A DNA stretch of 64,000 nucleotides from Salvator merianae (Eukaryota > Chordata > Lepidosauria > Squamata > Teiidae): the NCBI GenBank assembly GCA_003586115.2, contig QVOM02000001.1:11489300-11553299 (forward strand), written 5' to 3'. A model generated the notes under the pieces. It made no database searches, had not been told where the DNA came from, and worked only from the letters and a program-made list of their open reading frames with translations. Within the stretch, counting starts at the first letter, position 1. Each line of letters begins with the position of its first letter. This document shows, piece after piece, positions 12,720-63,054 of this stretch. Made by a program: the position numbers and the translations under genes.

Positions 12720-15225
12720 GTATGTTTGACTTTTGTGATTGTTTTGCTGTGCTGGTTCTATACCAGGGGTCACCTTTAGGGGAGTGACAAGCCACTACTC
12801 CATATTAATACCTGAGGCTGCCTGATCCATCATGTATTGATTTTTAATGCACACTGAGAAACAATTTGCTCTTAGGACTAGCAGAGGCATGCGTGCGAGA
12901 GGCATAGTGGGACGAAAAGGGGGCTAGACAAATGGCTTGTGAGAGGAGGCCGCCCCTCGGGGCTTTGGTGGGCCATCTATTTACTCCGATGACAGAGCCA
13001 GATTCCCCTTTGTCCTTGACTAGTTCGTGCAAGGAAATCGCAGAAGGGAAACAAAGGAGGGCTACCCTGTCAATGGCAGAACCTGACTTGTGGGCAGTGC
13101 ACCGGCCCAAGATGGTGATCCTGATCTGTTTGGAAACTGGAAGGGCCAGAACCGCCATTTCCCTGTTTCCAAATATCATGCGGGAGAGCAGTTATTTATG
13201 GTGAAAAATTTAGGAGGCCACCCTTGTTTCATCAGATAGCTTTAAACTCTTCTCTCAGAGGTCCTCATCACAGCCCAATTCCTTACCAGGATGCGATTTA
13301 TTTTGTTCTCAGAGAAGAGACTGTTCTGACATTTGCATTATCCTTTATATTATAAAAATAGGGCAGCACATAAAGGCTGAAATGGTATAATACACACTTT
13401 CCTCAAAGTAAGTGGGACTTCCTACTAGAGCCGCATAAGCTGTTTTATGCCAGTTAATGCCTTTGATCAACATGCTACAATTACCAGGCCTCAAGATTCC
13501 TCCCCTTTCTGTGTTGGTTCAATGCTTTGCTGCCCTTCCAGGTATCTTCCCTGGTCTGGCTTCAGAACCGGCTCCTCAATGTTAAGCTCTCTGTGCTTAA
13601 AAACAAACAAATAAGCTAAGCACTACCTTGAGGAGTACTTACAGGCAAGGGAGATCCTTCTCAGGCCCAGCATATGCAGCTTCCAGGGTTTGTTTGTTTT
13701 TTTACATGTATTGGTCACTGCAAGAAAGACTCTCCTACACTTTAAAGATCTGTTAGAGTACAGGTGTTTCATAAAGCCACACCTGCAATATATCTGCAAT
13801 TTGTTTTCTGTGCATCTGCTTTCAGATTGCTCTTCTCATGAGGTCTGTCTTCTTCCCTTGATCTTACACGTCTCTCTTTTTCACACACATACACACACAC
13901 ACACACACGCACACACAGCACAAGAGAGAGGGAGGAGGGGGGGCAGATATTTAGGAAGCCTACTTTGGAGTAATCTTACCAAGTTGAGACAAAACTACTT
14001 TTCAGCCAAAGAGGGTATATGTGGAGAAGAGTTTCTTGAAGCAAATCAGAAAACAGGTGATAAAACATACATATTAACCCTTGGAGCACCAATGAATATT
14101 TGGGAAGCTTATGCAATAAGTAAGATGCATGAACCATTTATGACATGTATGAGGAGGAAATTTAAAGACAAAAGTGTGCTTTGTAGGTGAGATGGGATTG
14201 TCTCATTTAAAGTTTGCCAGTCTGCCCATTTGGCTTGGAAAAGACACACTGTGCCAGCAGAAGAGTGCCCTTGCAGAAACATGAAATGGCAAAACCTTGA
14301 GGCAACAGTAATTTAAATTCATATACCAGATAGGAGACACCATTTTTTTAAAGCTTAAAACACAGCATTGCACACAAAGGAAAAAAAGAAAACCAGATCT
14401 CCCTCCTGCACTACATTTCCATATGGAGGAATATTTGGGGTGGACGTTGCATGGGAACAACAAACTAAGACACCACACTAAGCCTGCTACCCATGTATGG
14501 GCTCAAATGTCACCCAGGCATCGGGACACCTATGCACACCATATTAAGGGCTCCTGGAGCTGCAGACCAGGGCTAGTCTCTCAGTAAATGACCAGCCTGG
14601 AAAGGTCTCAGGCTTGCCGAGAAGTTTTGTTTTTCAGCCCTCTTTCCGGACCTGTACAATCTGGAACCAGCAATTCAGGTTCAGGTGGATAAATAAAATG
14701 TCTGTGGTACTGGATTCTGTAATATACATACATGCAAGTGATGCAAGTCTATATTCAAAAGGTTATTTGATTGTCTACATGCTTTAAAACATCAATTCGT
14801 AAGCACCAGAGCTTCAAGACTGAGCACAGGAATGCTGCAAATGGAATCAGAAGGACGTGTGCGGTGCTGCTTTGAATTGTCAGACAGGAATGTATCAGAG
14901 CAGAAAGATTTTGTGGTACATCAGTCTTTAAGTGATTGATGATGTTGGGTGTTAGGGCTCAGTTTCTTACTACCATGGTATCTGAAGCTGGTGGTGCCAT
15001 CTTGTGGCCAAAAAGGAGCCACGCTGATACTCTGCAAAACAAATGTAACAAGGGAAGCTTTTCAGCCTTGAAGGGTTTAACTATGCTGAATTTAACCCTT
15101 GTCCAAGGGACATGGTGTCCACTGTATTATTTATGCTGTCGAAGCCTATCTGAGTCAGGCTTAAACTGAACACAGCATAGACTGCAATTAGAAGGGTGGC
15201 AGTCCAAGAGCCAGATCTAAGCTCT
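12720..15225. other. intergenic, no gene seen
   Basis: No gene recognised. A 90-codon open frame (12932-13204) is GC-rich with no known domain. A CA microsatellite is at 13881-13917. Confidence 0.5.
13881..13917. repeat. (CA)n microsatellite
   Basis: Alternating CA over about 37 bases with two interruptions (cat, cgc). Confidence 0.95.
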
Positions 15226-18200
15226 GGCTCTTTCTGCACTTACCTGCCTTAAATCAGGAGCAGTGGGGTTGGAATAGCAAAGCCCACTGATCCCAACCAC
15301 AGGAAGGATTAGGTGACATTGTAGCCTCAAAGCTCATGTAAACTTCGCAGCTGCACCCCCATGCTTCCAAGCTCTGGGTAGTGCATTTATAGCACACCAC
15401 CAAAATGCACTCTGGTACTCTCAAACACAGAAGGTGTGCCTTCTGCATGCCTCCCATGTTCTGGATCTGGTCCGCTGGTACACCCAGTTAAATAAGTCTA
15501 TCAGTGATCCAAATTAAGGTCATAGCATCATAGAATCATAGAGTTGGAAGGGACCTCCAGGGTCATCGAGTCCAACCCCCTGCTCAATGTAGGATTCACT
15601 AAAGCATCCCAGACAGATATCTGTCCAGCCTTTCCTTGAAGATCTCCAGTGAAGGAGAGCCCACCACCTCCTGTGGCAACCTGTTCCAGTGACCGATTGC
15701 CCTTACAGTCAGGAAGTTTTTCCTAATATCTAGCCTGTATCTACTCCCTTGGATTTTCATCCCATTGTTTCTAGTCCTTCCTTCTTGCGCAACTGAGAAT
15801 AGGGCCAATCCTTCTGCACTGTGACAGCCCTTCAGATACTTGAAAACAGCTATCATGTCTCCTCTCAGTCTTCTCTTCTGCAGGCTAAACATTCCTAGGT
15901 CCTTTAACCATTCCTCGTAGGACATGGTTTGCAGACCACTCACCATTTTGGTCGCCCTTCTCTGAACTTGTTCCAGTTTGTCAATGTCTTTTTTAAACTG
16001 GGGTGCCCAGAACTGGACACAATACTCCAGATGAGGTCTGACCAAGGAAGAGTAAAGTGGGACAATTACTTCTCGTGATCTAGACTCTATACTCCTCTTG
16101 ATACAGCCCAGGATGGTATTTGCCTTTTTTGCAGCTGCATCACACTGTTAACTCATGTTTAATCTATGATCTACTAGTACACCCAGATCCTTTTCACATG
16201 TGCTGCTGCTCAGCGAGATTCCCCCCATTCTGTATTGGATATTGTCATTTGTCTTACCCAGATGTAAAACTTTGCATTTCTCCCTGTTAAATGTCATTCT
16301 GTTAGTTTCAGCCCACTGTTCAAGCTTGTCCAAATCCTTTTGAATCCTCTCCTTCTCCTCCCTAGTGTTAGCAACCCCTCCTAGCTTTGTGTCATCTGCA
16401 AATTTGATCAGCGTCCCCTCGACACCTTCATCCAGATCGTTTATAAAAATGTTGAACAGCAATGGGCCCAAGACAGAGCCTTGCGGTACCCCACTCGAGA
16501 CAGTCTTCCAATTGGATGTGAAGCCATTTATGACCACTCTTTGAGTACGATCACTAAGCCAGTTATGAACCCACCTAACAGTTGTCCTGTCAATCCCATA
16601 TTTGATCATTTTTTCAATAAGTATAGTATGAGACACCTTGTCAAATGCTTTGCTAAAGTCAAGATATACCATGTCCACAGCCTTTCCTTGATCGATCCAT
16701 CCAGTAATTTTGTCATAAAAGGAAATGAGATTAGTCTGGCATGACTTGTTTGTTACAAATCCATGTTGGCTTTGGTTAATTACTTCATTCCCATCCAAGT
16801 GCTCCCATATATGCTGTTTAATGATTTGTTCAAATATCTTGCCTGGTATTGAAGTTAGGCTCACAGGCCTGTAGTTGCCTGGGTCAGCCTTCTTTCCTTT
16901 TTTAAAGATAGGTACAACATTTGCCCTTCTCCAGTCTTCTGGGACTTCTCCTGTTATCCATGAGTTCTCAAATATCACGGAGAGTGGTTCAGCAATTATA
17001 TCAGCTAATTCCTTCAGCACCCTAGGATGTAATTCATCTGGGCCTGGAGACTTGAATACATTTAAGTTTGCTAAGTGTTCCCTCACCTTCTCCTTGTCCA
17101 TACAGAGCCTTGATTCTCTTATTCCCTCCACAGCACAGTGAAGGCCAACTGATGTTTCCTTTCCTTTCTGAGAGAAAACAGATGCAAAATAGGAGTTCAG
17201 AAGTTCTGCCTTCTGAATGTCGTTTTGACCAAATCACCCTTCTCATTTTGTAAAGGTCCTATAGCTTCTTTGACTTTTCTTTTGCTTCTGACATACCCCC
17301 AAAACCCTTTTTTATTGTTTTTGGCCTCTCTTGCAATCTTCAATTCATTTTTAGCTTTAGCCTTTCTGACACTTATCCTGCAGTTCCTGCAGATTGCATT
17401 ATATTCTTCTTTTGATATGTCCCCCTCTTTCCATTTTTTAAACATTTCTTTTTTTTCTTTTTAGCAAGTTATTAAGTTCAGGGTTCATCCACCCTGGTCT
17501 CTTTAGATGCTTGCCATTCTTTTTTCTTTTGGGAATTGTTAAAGATTGTGCCTCTAGAATCTCCTTTCTCAAAATTTCCCATCCTTCCTGGACATTTCTG
17601 TCCTTTAAGACATCCAGCCAATGGATCCTTCCTACCCTCCTTCTGAGTCCATCAAAATCTGCTCCTCTGAAATCTAACTTTGAAGTCTGAGTCCTCTCAG
17701 ATCTTCCTCCTTTTGTTATCCAAAACTCAATGATAGCATGGTCACTGCCACCCAGGGTCCCAGTCACCCTTACTTCCTCAACCATTTCCTCCCTGTTGGT
17801 AAGGATTAGGTCCAAGATAGCAGACCCCCTTGTTTTTTCCTCCATCCTTTGGAAAATGAAGTTATCTGCCAGAGAGGATAAGAATTTATTGGACCCATGA
17901 CTTTTGCCAGAGAGAGATTCCCAACAAATATCCGGATAGTTAAAATCTCCCGTAATCACTAGGTCGTGTTTCCCCGAGAGCTTGGCCATCTGATATATAA
18001 ACAGTTCATCCATATATTCTGTTTGTCCAGGGGGTCTATAATAAATTCCTACAACAGTATCCTTTGTGTTGCTCTCTCCTTGTATTTTCACCCGAACGGT
18101 TTCTACAGGGCTTCCATAATCTGAAAGATTAATCTCTGTGGTGGTATATATTTTCCTTACATACAATGCAACACCTCCTCCCCTTTTATTAAGCCTGTTT

Positions 18201-18793
18201 TTTTAAAATAAGTTGTAGCCTTCGAGCTCTGTGTTCCAATCATGCGTATTATCCCACCAAGTTTCAGTTATGCCTATGATATCATATTTATTTTCCTGTG
18301 CTAGGATTTCCAGTTCTCCTTGTTTGTTTCCCATGCTTTGCGCATTGGTATAGAAACATTTTAGTTTGTGACAAATGTCTCTTTCAAGCTTGACTCCTTT
18401 AGTTTCCTTCCAAATTGTTTGTCTTTGTTCTTTCCTTTCATTTCTGGTAGCAAGTTCCTTATCTGTATTTATTAGCTGCTTATCTTTCTCTGGACTTTTA
18501 CTTCCCTTCCCCTTTCGCCCTAGTTTAAAGCTTTCCTGATGAGCGCAGCCAGTCTCCTGCCAAATATGTGCTTTCCTGTCTTTGTAAGATGGAGCCCATC
18601 TCTTGCAAGGAGTCCATCATATAAGTAGTTTAGTCCATGGTCTAGAAATCCAAATCTTCAAAAGGTCTAAAGCCGACAGAGCCATACAGGGGGGCAGGGC
18701 CTCCTAGATCTGCCTTAACATGTGGATTTTGAGGCTTAGATAGGAACTACATGGCCCCTTAATCTGCATTAAGGGCCTGTGCAGAAAGAGTCC
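15226..18793. mobile_element. older DNA element split by a CR1 insertion
   Basis: The left end ggctctttctgcacttacc (15226) and right end ggcctgtgcagaaagagtcc (to 18793) are inverted repeats of the TTTCTGCAC group. About 300 bp remains on the left and about 130 bp on the right of a CR1 LINE. This is an inference from the matching ends and the CR1 position. Confidence 0.5.
15522..18660 (-). mobile_element. CR1 LINE retrotransposon, nearly complete ORF2 with frameshifts
   Basis: Non-LTR retrotransposon in minus orientation. The 3' end at 15522-15600 carries the CR1 tail (inverse of catagaatcatagagttgg). From 5' to 3' the frames encode: an endonuclease N-terminus near 18200-18370 (NAQSMGNKQGELEILAQENK, YDIIGITETWWDN); endonuclease 18166-17438 (GIYYRPPGQ, GDFNYPD, GSDHAIIEFW); a linker 17445-17197; reverse transcriptase 17131-16148 with YLDFSKAFD (residues 156-164), GVPQGSVLGP (214-223) and FADD (244-247); and the C-terminal domain 16045-15599. 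Frameshifts or stops between these blocks make it inactive, but the protein blocks are well preserved. The 5' limit is uncertain. Confidence 0.92.
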
Positions 18794-19402
18794 TTATTCT
18801 GAATTTTAAAAATCTGCTAGGAAATGCAAAACTAATTTTAAAAAGCAACCTAGAGATCCTTTTTCCTACACTACTTTTCCACAAGGTCCTTTCCTCAAAC
18901 TTTGTTTACCACCATTTTTGTTGTAAATAAGGCTGGTTTTATCCCTTATCAACTGCTGAGGGAGTTGATGGAAGAAGCAAAGGGGTTAGTACAGTGGTTG
19001 CTTGCTTTCTTACAGGTTTGGGAGTGCTATGGGATATCTGGGTTGAGGAAAGAATAGCCAAGGGACAGAAATAACTTGACGGCACCTTTACATTTTGCTT
19101 TCTTCTGGAATTTATCAATCAATTCCTTGAAGAACTTGTTCGTAACAAAAACTCTGTCAAGAATGTTCAACATGCGCCTTGTTTTCTAAAACATCTTTTC
19201 CACAGATGCTGGGTTCCCACTTGTTCTTTGAACTTTATCAGTTTTTCCAGAGTTTCAAGCTTCCACCGTAGTCTTCTACTTAAGCTCGGAGTTCCTAATA
19301 TGGTACCTGTTGGCACAGAGATGCCCATGAAAGCCTTCCCTGATAGCCATGAAAGGATCTAAGTAGAGTGAAACAAAATAACCAGCCCTCTCTGCTCCAC
19401 AT
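18794..19402. other. intergenic, no gene seen
   Basis: No gene or repeat recognised. Confidence 0.5.
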
Positions 19403-19756
19403 AGGGTGTGATCAGACGGGCTAATTCGGGCGACTTCCAGTCGCTCAGAGGGCGGGCATTCCAAACTGGCAAGCTAATTCGGGCGACTTCCGGTCGACTT
19501 CCGGTCGCTCAGAGGGCGGGCATGCCACACTGGAAGCTCGTAACTTCATCTTCACGTCGCCCCGAGGTCCCGTCGCAGCGACTTTTCCTACAGTCGCTTC
19601 TCAGTAGCTCTTGGAGCGATGCTTTTTCCGAACGCTCGTAGCCGGCAGAAAAGTCGCTGCCGTGGGGCCTCGGGGCGACGTGAAGACGATCCGTTTGGAA
19701 TGCCCGCCCTCTGAGTGACCGGAATTCGCCCGAATTAGCCCGTCTGATCACACCCA
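19403..19756. mobile_element. GC-rich palindromic MITE, PIF/Harbinger-like
   Basis: The ends gggtgtgatcagacgggcta and tagcccgtctgatcacaccc are perfect inverted repeats and continue through attcgggcg/cgcccgaat. ATA flanks both sides, a possible 3-bp target duplication as in PIF/Harbinger elements. The interior also folds (cgtcgccccgaggtc against the later gcctcggggcgacg). About 350 bp, CpG-rich compared with its neighbours and well preserved, so it looks young. The open frames on both strands come from the palindrome. Confidence 0.75.
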
Positions 19757-21372
19757 TAGTTTGCCCTCACTATTAGACTTCTGCATGAAGTTTAAATGTC
19801 CCTTCTACGTACACTCTCCCTTCCCAGTTAAGTGAGAAGCAAAAATACAAAAACAAAACATTTTCCAAATCAAACTTCTACATTCTTCTCTATGCTTCAT
19901 GACAGACACTTGTTCTTAGCATTTTCTGAAGAAATTCATATGGGTCCATAGGCCCCAAAGCACTGAGCATGTCTACCTTAAGCATTTGTTCAGTAGCCCA
20001 GCCCAGACAACAAGGGCCACATGTAGCTGACACAATGGATTAGCCCTCTTCTGCCTACCCAAAAGGTGTGCCAGACGAATCAAAAGAGAGACCTCCTCTG
20101 TATCCCCTATAAAAATACAGCAAGCTGCTAAAAGAGGAGTGAAGGAAACTTCTCTGCCAGATCCCAGCAAACCCAGGAGCATGAGGAAAAACCTCGTAGA
20201 CAAGACCTCCACTTGAATCAGGAAAATCGAAGACAGGAAACATGGTGCCAATGAACACACATGTGTCTTCTGAGCTCTGCTTTAATGACTGCTGTCAGCC
20301 AGCCTATCACAAATATTATACTTCAAATTACATTTTACTTAGCTGTTTTTATGCCTGGGAGCTGATATCCTCCTTAGCTTTCAGCTAATAAATATAAACA
20401 GCTTACGAAAGAGTCACTCCTCTTCAGCATGCATGGTTTAGATTCAGCCTCTCTGTTACTGCCTCTCATAATGATTATCAAAAACTTGGCTTACTCCCTC
20501 CTACAGCAGTTTGCAGTGTTGGCTTTGAAAACAGTGTGGCCCAAAATAACTAGGGCAATCAAGCGAAAATAACTGACTTCTTTACCCAGAAAGAGCTACT
20601 TCATTCCTCAGCAGCTGCCGCTAGCCTGGACTCACAGCAATCGACACTGGAGTGGATTGGTCTTTAGGCCCAGCCCAGCCTTCCTTTTCACAGAAGAGCA
20701 ACCAGATATTGGGCCCTCCTAATCTTAGCAAATAAATCAATTCCTGTTAATTGCCAGACCCCGGCAGCACTCGCTAATGATACAGTTACAGAGGTTTTGT
20801 GTGGGGATAACACAACCTCAGATATTGAGAAAGAAGCACATCCAACTAAACAGGCCCCCAAACTAGTGCTGGTCTTCCCACAAAGCACGCAGCAGAACAC
20901 ATTAAAAAATCTGGCCTGTAGACGGAATTCCAATATCAATGTAATAACAAAACTTTTTTAGTAAAGTGCAGAGCATTATCAATGACATTAACTGAATCTG
21001 TTCTGAAAATATTAGAACCAAAGAACCAGCTGAATAATGACGAACTCAAGTATACAACACTGCAGACACCTTAGAATATAGTTAATCCAGCAAATAAATC
21101 CTTGGCAGGAGAGAAAAAATTAACTATCTCAAAGAGGCCCAGAAATCACAACCAGAAACAAGTCAGAAAATAAATATAGATTAAAAAAGGTAACAACGTA
21201 AAGGACTCAGACTACCCAAAGTTTCATGGAATCGGGAAAACATTTCCTCCCCAAGTGAAGGCACCACTTCAAGACTACCTGCCATAGAACTAGGCCAGAA
21301 TCAATACTTCCTTACCACACAGAGTTGATTACTACTAAAAGAATAAATTCAAATATCCAAAGTAATTCAGAC
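19757..21372. other. intergenic, no gene seen
   Basis: No gene or RNA recognised. Open frames lack similarity. Confidence 0.5.
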
Positions 21373-21790
21373 TTGAGGTGTGATCAGACCCACTTAGTGA
21401 GACATCCTTTGGGTGAATTTGAGATTGTAAGGACAGACATAAATTCCCTAAAAACACCTTACCCATCCTGAAGTCTGAAAATGAGTGTCCCTTCTTCATA
21501 TAGGATTAAATAACACTCAGAGTGACTCTTTTTTTAAAGTTGCATTGGGTGTGGAGTTACATAAACACAGAAGAAGGAAATGTAGTCAATTACAGCATGG
21601 GAAATAAGTGCTGCTGATGAACAACCAATCAGGGCCATGTAAAGCTGGTCCAACGAGTGGCCAATCAGTGGTGAGCACCCATCAGGAAGGTGTTGCCAGA
21701 CTTTGAAGTGAATGAAGAGCAATGTCTGGAAAAATGAAGTAGACTTATTCATTTAACTGTCTGAATGCCTTTTTTATGTGTCTATGGAAA
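21373..21790. mobile_element. gtgtgatcagac DNA element, copy 1
   Basis: Begins aggtgtgatcagaccc. It shares blocks with 44100-44533, in order: gaatttgagattgtaag, gacagaca, atcctgaag and caatcag. The right end is less clear than in the other copy. Confidence 0.5.
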
Positions 21791-21948
21791 GGATGTTTTT
21801 TTCTTAAAGGGGCGATTGAAAAAGGCTGTTTGAGCTCACCCTTGATTTAATAAACCTTTTGTCTGTTGCTGGGTAGGTACACACTCCTGGCCGATTTGAT
21901 TGTTCGAATATTGTACTTGTACATACAGGCTCCGTAACTTCCATCCAT

Positions 21949-21964
21949 GCACACACACACACAG

Positions 21965-21995
<31 letters not shown>
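21949..21995. repeat. compound (CA)n(GA)n microsatellite
   Basis: A CA run followed by about nine GA units, just beyond the probable LRP1 3' end. Confidence 0.95.
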
Positions 21996-22040
21996 AATCA
22001 AAGCAGCAGCAACTTTCAAAGTTCGTTAGTTTTTAAAAAT

Positions 22041-22046
22041 TTTATT
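22041..22046 (-). promoter_or_regulatory. candidate LRP1 polyadenylation signal
   Basis: Minus-strand AATAAA in an AU-rich setting about 1.95 kb after the LRP1 stop. A second copy lies at 22224-22229. Which one is used cannot be told from sequence alone. Confidence 0.35.
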
Positions 22047-22698
22047 TATAACAATATCTGTTTTTTTAATTTTTTTGTTTTGTTTTTAGTTGTAAAGTAA
22101 TCCAGCAAAAATTATTAAAACATTTGGCTCCCCACCTCCCACAAAAAAAAAGGCTGAGGAGGCTTCCTTCCCTCCCTCCCCCCACATGCGTGTAATTTCT
22201 ACTATAAAAGCTAGTTCATCTTATTTATTTTTGATCTGTTTTCATCTTTTAAAAAAGCATGTTGGAGAGAAACCAAAACGACGTTGAACCTCTTTCCACA
22301 AAAGGATGACCGAAGTTGTAGCAATGGAGGGGGATGGTCAGAAAAGGTGGTAGAGGCAGGAATAAATGTTGTAAACTCTTCTGTTTAGTTTCAGATGTAG
22401 GTGCTAAAATAAAGTGAGATACAGTCAAAAACAAATACCCCCCCCACACACACACACAATTAAAGATGATTCCTGAAATAAAATATGATTAACGTGAAGG
22501 TGAAGGGATGGCAGGGGAAGTGATGTGTGGTGATTGGTCAGGTAAAAAAAAGATAGGAGTCTTTGCGGGGGGGGGGGTTAAGAAGTCGCAAAGAGAATGA
22601 AAGATTGGCTCAAGGCAATGAAATAAGAGGCTGGTATTAATGAGATGGATTAGCGGTTGCTGGAAAAAAGCGGTGTGTCCTTGATGGAATGCAGGTGT

Positions 22699-23363
22699 TT
22701 ACACCAGTGGTTCTCAAACTGTGGCCCAGACGTGATCAAGGATTTGCGGGGCACTTTTAAGATGGTTGGTGAGGTCCTGCTGAAAATAACAGAGACCCTT
22801 TCAAAGCATCATCCAGGTCAAACTCCAGAATCAAACTCTGTACCTTTTGCACTCCCATGTAACTTCAGTGAATGTAAACACAGACAAGAAAGGTGTCATC
22901 CTGTTGTAAGTGGGCACTGCTAGGATAACATGCGATTAGTTCTACTGAGAAATATGCCACTGAAAAGCATTATTACTATTATTATTTGATGTCAATGTTC
23001 AGGTTTTCCTTGAGAGTGTTAAACATCCCAAACGTACCACTGGATTTTGCCCAGCACAAAATTCGTAGGGAATTCTGCGTTACTCTTTTCAGATTGATTG
23101 TCCAATGAATTTTGAAAAAACCCAAAAGCATGATAGTCAGATGGTGATTTTTCACAAGAACTGGAATGCATGTGGTTGTACTGCCCTGCAAAAAGTCTCT
23201 TCAACCTGAAATGGATCTGAGTGCAGAAGAAGAGAAAGTTTAGTGTCATCATTTTTTCTGTAGCTTTCTGAGTGGTGGGCTGTACTGTAAAACTGTGATC
23301 AAGAACAAAATGAGGAAATCAAATCGTATTTCCCAGTACATCAAGATTTAAGAACCACTGGTG
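22699..23363. mobile_element. hAT (Charlie-like) non-autonomous DNA transposon
   Basis: The left end reads cagtggttctcaaactgtgg, the classic Charlie/MER-type terminus. The right end reads the inverse, agaaccactg. The complementary ends extend outwards to TACAC..GTGTA. The interior is about 640 bp with no intact transposase. It lies within the probable LRP1 3' UTR. Confidence 0.75.
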
Positions 23364-23993
23364 TAATAGAGGGTGCCATTAGTTTAACGAAATTTGCATT
23401 ATTTCTATTGTATTTCTGTCCACATTCTGTCAAACTGGTAATCTTTTTGCTTGGCATAAAAGGGAAGAAGCAGAATTCTTCCCTTGGCCCCCAAAAGTGA
23501 CATGCCATTCTCCTCACATCATCTCAGCTGTCTTCTTCTCACATTCCTTTGCAGAGGAAATCTTTTTCAGAGCATTTCCCATTCGTTCATCTGTGGCACC
23601 CTGGGAAAGGTATGAGATGTATTCCAAGTTTTAAGAAGGCTAGCAACCTAAAGCTGTTTGCACAGGAAGCAAAGGTGAACTGATTTCTGTAGCAGAACAA
23701 AGATGCAACTAGGAAAGACTGTGGAGCCCTTCAACCCAAATTTGGGTCTTCTTGGTTTCTCCCTCACCTCCAAATGTTGCCTTTAACTCCGTCCACCCCA
23801 AAGTCCAGTGACAGAGATTCAGCGGCAGGTAGATGAAAGGGAATATACAGGTAATAATACTGCTCACATAGAAAAGTAATAATCCTTCATTTTTACATTT
23901 ATACAGTATCTCTTGCTCTCCCCTGCCCTCCCCACCCATCTTGTCTCTTTCCATCTGGCCTCTGCCTGGGCTGTTGCCCATTTCCTCCGATCC

Positions 23994-62067
<38,074 letters not shown>

Positions 62068-63054
62068 CTAGAAAGGAAGAGGAGAAAGATTCTTGTTAGG
62101 TGGCAAAGACAAATTGAGAATTGGAAGTCCTGGGGAACTACATAGCCAAGGGAAGGAATAGCTGGTGCCAGAGGCCAACCTAACAGCGCAGAAACCAGAT
62201 TCATTGGGCTTCTTTGGAGTCTAAAACATGTCATTACACATTTGCTTGCATGTTGGATCCAAGAAGGATTTGCAGCATGTTTTGGACTTTTAAAAACCTG
62301 GCACATTCATACACTACACTTGCAGAGAAGCCCTGGCATTGAAATATTGAGTTAAAGGCCAAAATTCTAATTTGAATGTCTTTAGCCAAATATATTTCAA
62401 TTTTGAGAGTTTGAGAATTTAGTAGTTTGGTTCCTTCTGTATTATGGGCAATGCACTGTCAGCCTCCAAGGATCTGCTGTGTTGGGAGGAATTCTCATTT
62501 GGCCAATATATTTTGTATCTGAGGAAAAATGCAGTTTTCCTGAAAGGTATATCAATTATAACTGTGATTATGATAAGCAATGCCTGTTCTTTTATTCTTT
62601 GTCAGAATCATTAGTTGCAATAAGAGGAAAAAATATATACAACATACACAAGTGAGGAGCCCTTTCGGTTAACTAAGAATTTCTGCTCATTAACAAGTAT
62701 CTTTTTTTTTGCATTTCTCCTCCATGGACAAACCGTTCAAGACAGCAGATTGCAACATATGGGTTACAACTTAGATCTAACTCTCCAAAGACATTTCAGT
62801 ATCTCAGATTAAATGGACTTCCCCTTCCCCAGCAATCCTTGTCTTTCTGGGTTTTCATGAACACCAACAGGGACCAAAGGCAACTGAATAATATTCTCCC
62901 CAAAAAATGTTTGAAGGACCTGATAAATAACTCAAACAGCTGTGCAGTACTCTGACAGCATAATACTTCAGAGTAATTCTAATATTTTTCAGTTTTGTCA
63001 GCTAAAGCAGGATAAAAACACTTCTTTATCTGCTATTAAGTCTCAGTATTTAGG

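Larger units (their letters stand above)
22020..23993 (-). other. LRP1: probable LRP1 3' UTR
   Basis: Non-coding sequence directly after the LRP1 stop. The 3' end is not fixed by the sequence. On the minus strand, AATAAA hexamers are at 22041-22046 and 22224-22229, after AU-rich sequence, and either could direct polyadenylation. A hAT-type element (22699-23363) lies inside the interval. If the distal signal is used, the UTR is about 1.95 kb. The distal boundary is an inference. Confidence 0.45.

Noticed and set aside
13690..14190. 166-codon open frame
   Set aside because: Contains the HTHTHTH translation of the CA microsatellite. No recognisable domain on either side.
19408..19757. Overlapping open frames of 77-82 codons on both strands
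   Set aside because: They lie inside a palindromic MITE, so both strands translate to similar peptides. No gene features.
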